From Saprospiraceae bacterium (lineage in GTDB: Bacteria; Bacteroidota; Bacteroidia; Chitinophagales; Saprospiraceae): a stretch of DNA of 6,688 nucleotides. Each line of letters begins with the position of its first letter. Position 1 is the first letter of the stretch. Shown here piece after piece: positions 5,578 through 6,688 of this stretch. Position numbers and translations under genes: made by a program. Location: positions 1 through 6,688 of the forward strand of contig JABDLW010000307.1 of assembly GCA_013001805.1 (NCBI GenBank). Reading direction: 5' to 3'. Below the pieces are notes generated by a model. That model was not told the DNA's origin and searched no databases. It saw only the letters and a program-made list of their open reading frames with translations.

Positions 5578-6156
5578 TTATTTTTCTTTAATTAATGCAA
5601 GAATTGATTGCAACTTTTTCTCGCCGTCCTTTTTCAAATCAAACTCGAAATTGGCTATCCTCCATTTGAGTTTTTGCAATCGGAATGTCCCCATGATAAT
5701 GTGTATCATATCCTCAGCCGAAATAGCATTCGTAAATACTCTCTTTGCCTGGCCCTCTTTGATGATCGGCAGCAAGTGCTTCTTCATTACATTCATGATC
5801 ATGAAAATGGCTTCATTAATACGTCCGCTCTCCTCCATGAGTCCGTCAGTAAATACCGCCACTACAAAATGAGGATGTTCTTTAAAGAAAACGAACCGGG
5901 TACGCAACAAGCCCTTTAGTTTTTCATCCGGAGGATCTTTGGGGCGGACAACTTTTGCGAACAAGTCATCCATTCTTTCTGCCAGGTAATTCAACATCGC
6001 AACAATTATATCTTCCTTGCTGTGGAAATGGCGATAAATGGCGCTTTCAGAAAACTGCATCTCCTTTGCCAGGTTCTTAATGGTCAATCCCTTGACTCCT
6101 GACATATTGAGTATTCTTCCAGCGGCTTCGATAATTTCCAGTTGGCGTTTTTTCAT
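5578..6156 (-). CDS. TetR/AcrR-family transcriptional regulator
   Basis: This 192-residue protein has a classic TetR DNA-binding domain at residues 5-50. The helix-turn-helix lies at about 25-44 (T-I-K-N-L-A-K-E-M-Q-F-S-E-S-A-I-Y-R-H-F), followed by H-S-K-E-D-I. The C-terminal ligand-binding and dimerisation half (about 55-190) is all helical, with F-F-K-E-H-P-H-F at 90-97 and a long amphipathic segment around 113-135. Its ligand cannot be predicted. It is the first gene of the leftward operon with the four-helix membrane protein and the Cys/Met/His lipoprotein, so it likely represses its own operon in response to a small molecule or stress signal. Upstream palindromes are candidate operators. 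The ATG has no clear Shine-Dalgarno sequence, as is usual in this phylum. Confidence 0.95.
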   Translation of the reverse strand: MKKRQLEIIEAAGRILNMSGVKGLTIKNLAKEMQFSESAIYRHFHSKEDIIVAMLNYLAERMDDLFAKVVRPKDPPDEKLKGLLRTRFVFFKEHPHFVVAVFTDGLMEESGRINEAIFMIMNVMKKHLLPIIKEGQAKRVFTNAISAEDMIHIIMGTFRLQKLKWRIANFEFDLKKDGEKKLQSILALIKEK

Positions 6157-6522
6157 TTTGCTACGAGTTTATTCCTGTGGAGATTTCTAAAACCGGCACC
6201 GGCTCCTATTGCTTTGTCGTTAATTCAGGTTCCTTTTTGCAATATGTTACGTTGTAAAGCCTCGCCAGAACTTTGGCTCTGTCTACGTTCTATCGCCTTG
6301 CCTATCACAAAAATAATCTCAGAATTATTCAACATATTTTACTTGACAAAGTACTGGTCGGTATCACTTTCATTTGTTGGCGCCATTGGTCCGCTGCATA
6401 AGGTATATAGACTTTAATCCGTTGGGCATGCTTACGTGGTTGATAGATGATTGCTTTCATGCTCCCAAAATAAGGACATAATATATTATCAATCAAGACA
6501 CTATGTAACTTAACGAAACCAT

Positions 6523-6551
6523 TAACGGTTATTATCCGCTATCAACCGTTA
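6523..6551. promoter_or_regulatory. TAACGGTT/AACCGTTA inverted repeat, candidate operator
   Basis: Perfect eight-base arms at 6523-6530 and 6544-6551 are separated by 13 bases. Their centres are 21 bases apart, about two helical turns, as expected for a site bound by a symmetric dimer. The repeat sits 18 bases upstream of the TAACTTTG box, so it covers the expected -33 region of the zinc-ribbon gene promoter. A bound protein there would either block or assist RNA polymerase. Confidence 0.45.
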
Positions 6552-6568
6552 CTATGCTATTATTGTCG

Positions 6569-6576
6569 TAACTTTG
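6569..6576 (+). promoter_or_regulatory. Bacteroidota-type -7 promoter element TAACTTTG
   Basis: TAACTTTG matches the TAnnTTTG -7 consensus of Bacteroidota housekeeping promoters exactly. It ends 21 bases before the ATG at 6598, leaving a short leader of about 15 bases. The expected TTTG-like -33 box is not obvious. That position is occupied by the right arm of the inverted repeat, which may mean activator dependence. Confidence 0.5.
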
Positions 6577-6597
6577 CCGCAATCATATCTATCCGCT

Positions 6598-6688
6598 ATG
6601 TCCAGAAGATGCCCCATCTGTAAGAAGATCGTGACCGGAAGATCCGATAAAGTATTTTGCTCCATCAATTGCAAAAACAACTATTACC
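6598..6688 (+). CDS. Zinc-ribbon protein, 5' part only (cut by window end)
   Basis: Only the first 30 codons are present. They encode a treble-clef or zinc-ribbon type metal site: C5-P-I-C8, then T-G-R-S-D-K-V-F-C21-S-I-N-C25-K-N-N-Y-Y, that is C-x2-C-x12-C-x3-C. The G-R-S-D-K-x-F-C-S-x-x-C-K/R-N pattern recurs in short uncharacterised Bacteroidota proteins, and a zinc-binding structural role is the safe reading. The frame stays open to the edge. The start is chosen because the Cys motif begins four residues later and a -7 box lies just upstream. The repeat TATCCGCTAT overlaps the start codon. Confidence 0.72.
   Translation, partial: MSRRCPICKKIVTGRSDKVFCSINCKNNYY

Larger units (their letters stand above)
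6157..6597. promoter_or_regulatory. Divergent intergenic control region between tetR and the zinc-ribbon gene
   Basis: No gene is supported in these 441 bases. They separate two divergent transcripts and contain several symmetric elements: TACTT-GACA-AAGTA (6340-6353), the perfect AT palindrome ATAATATATTAT (6478-6489), and the TAACGGTT/AACCGTTA repeat described separately. A minus-strand TATTTTTG (6315-6308) matches the Bacteroidota -7 consensus TAnnTTTG and could serve tetR, but I find no good -33 box at the right distance. CCGGCACCGGC near 6193 is a short GC-rich direct repeat. Confidence 0.5.

Noticed and set aside
6343..6370. TTGACA on the plus strand as a sigma-70 -35 box
   Set aside because: No TATAAT-like box lies 16-18 bases downstream, and Bacteroidota promoters use a different consensus.
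6142..6417. Plus-strand frame of 91 codons over the tetR upstream region
   Set aside because: It starts inside tetR on the opposite strand, has no ribosome site and gives low-quality Leu/Cys-rich translation.
1..6688. tRNA, rRNA, CRISPR array, insertion sequence ends or phage genes
   Set aside because: I looked for cloverleaf tails, regular spaced repeats, transposase motifs and integrase motifs and saw none.

Overview
The window looks like chromosomal DNA from a member of the Bacteroidota. The closest group cannot be fixed from sequence alone; Cytophagia- or Saprospiria-like is my guess. The evidence is the gene repertoire: a head-GIN-domain lipoprotein, an ECF sigma factor paired with a single-pass TPR protein, a lipoprotein with a C-T-M-K-G/H-x3-H-x3-H-x-H segment, and a small zinc-ribbon protein. 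Most starts also lack a Shine-Dalgarno sequence, and a good TAnnTTTG-type -7 element lies before the last gene. Base composition appears moderate and AT-leaning.

Layout, left to right. Positions 1-388 hold no convincing gene. Positions 389-814 (+) encode a stand-alone BLUF blue-light photoreceptor with all its key flavin-site residues. Positions 815-1556 are gene-poor; they contain a GC-rich hairpin and possibly the debris of a small DoxX-like membrane protein broken by frameshifts. Positions 1557-2141 (+) hold an ECF sigma-70 factor interrupted by one in-frame TAG, with everything downstream still open and conserved. Positions 2145-2897 (+) start with GTG three bases later and encode a membrane-anchored TPR protein, probably the sigma factor's partner. 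Positions 2898-3259 carry a minus-strand coding relic ending in a membrane segment, followed by hairpins in the leader of the next gene. Positions 3260-3907 (+) encode the GIN-domain lipoprotein. Positions 4059-4757 (+) encode a hemerythrin-domain protein with a complete set of di-iron ligands.

The right part is transcribed leftwards. A TetR-family repressor (6156-5578), a four-helix membrane protein (5575-5177) and a small lipoprotein (5187-4786) form a tight operon, with a 2-nt gap and an 11-nt overlap. The lipoprotein has a compact Cys/Met/His cluster suggesting metal or heme binding. A 441-bp divergent intergenic region with several palindromes separates this operon from a zinc-ribbon gene cut off by the right edge (6598-6688).

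Functionally the window is a patchwork of sensing genes (blue light, an envelope-linked sigma module, O2/NO-type di-iron chemistry, ligand-responsive repression) rather than one pathway. The two most notable points are the amber-interrupted sigma factor and the compact TetR/membrane/metal-motif-lipoprotein operon. I see no CRISPR array, rRNA, tRNA, transposase or phage gene.
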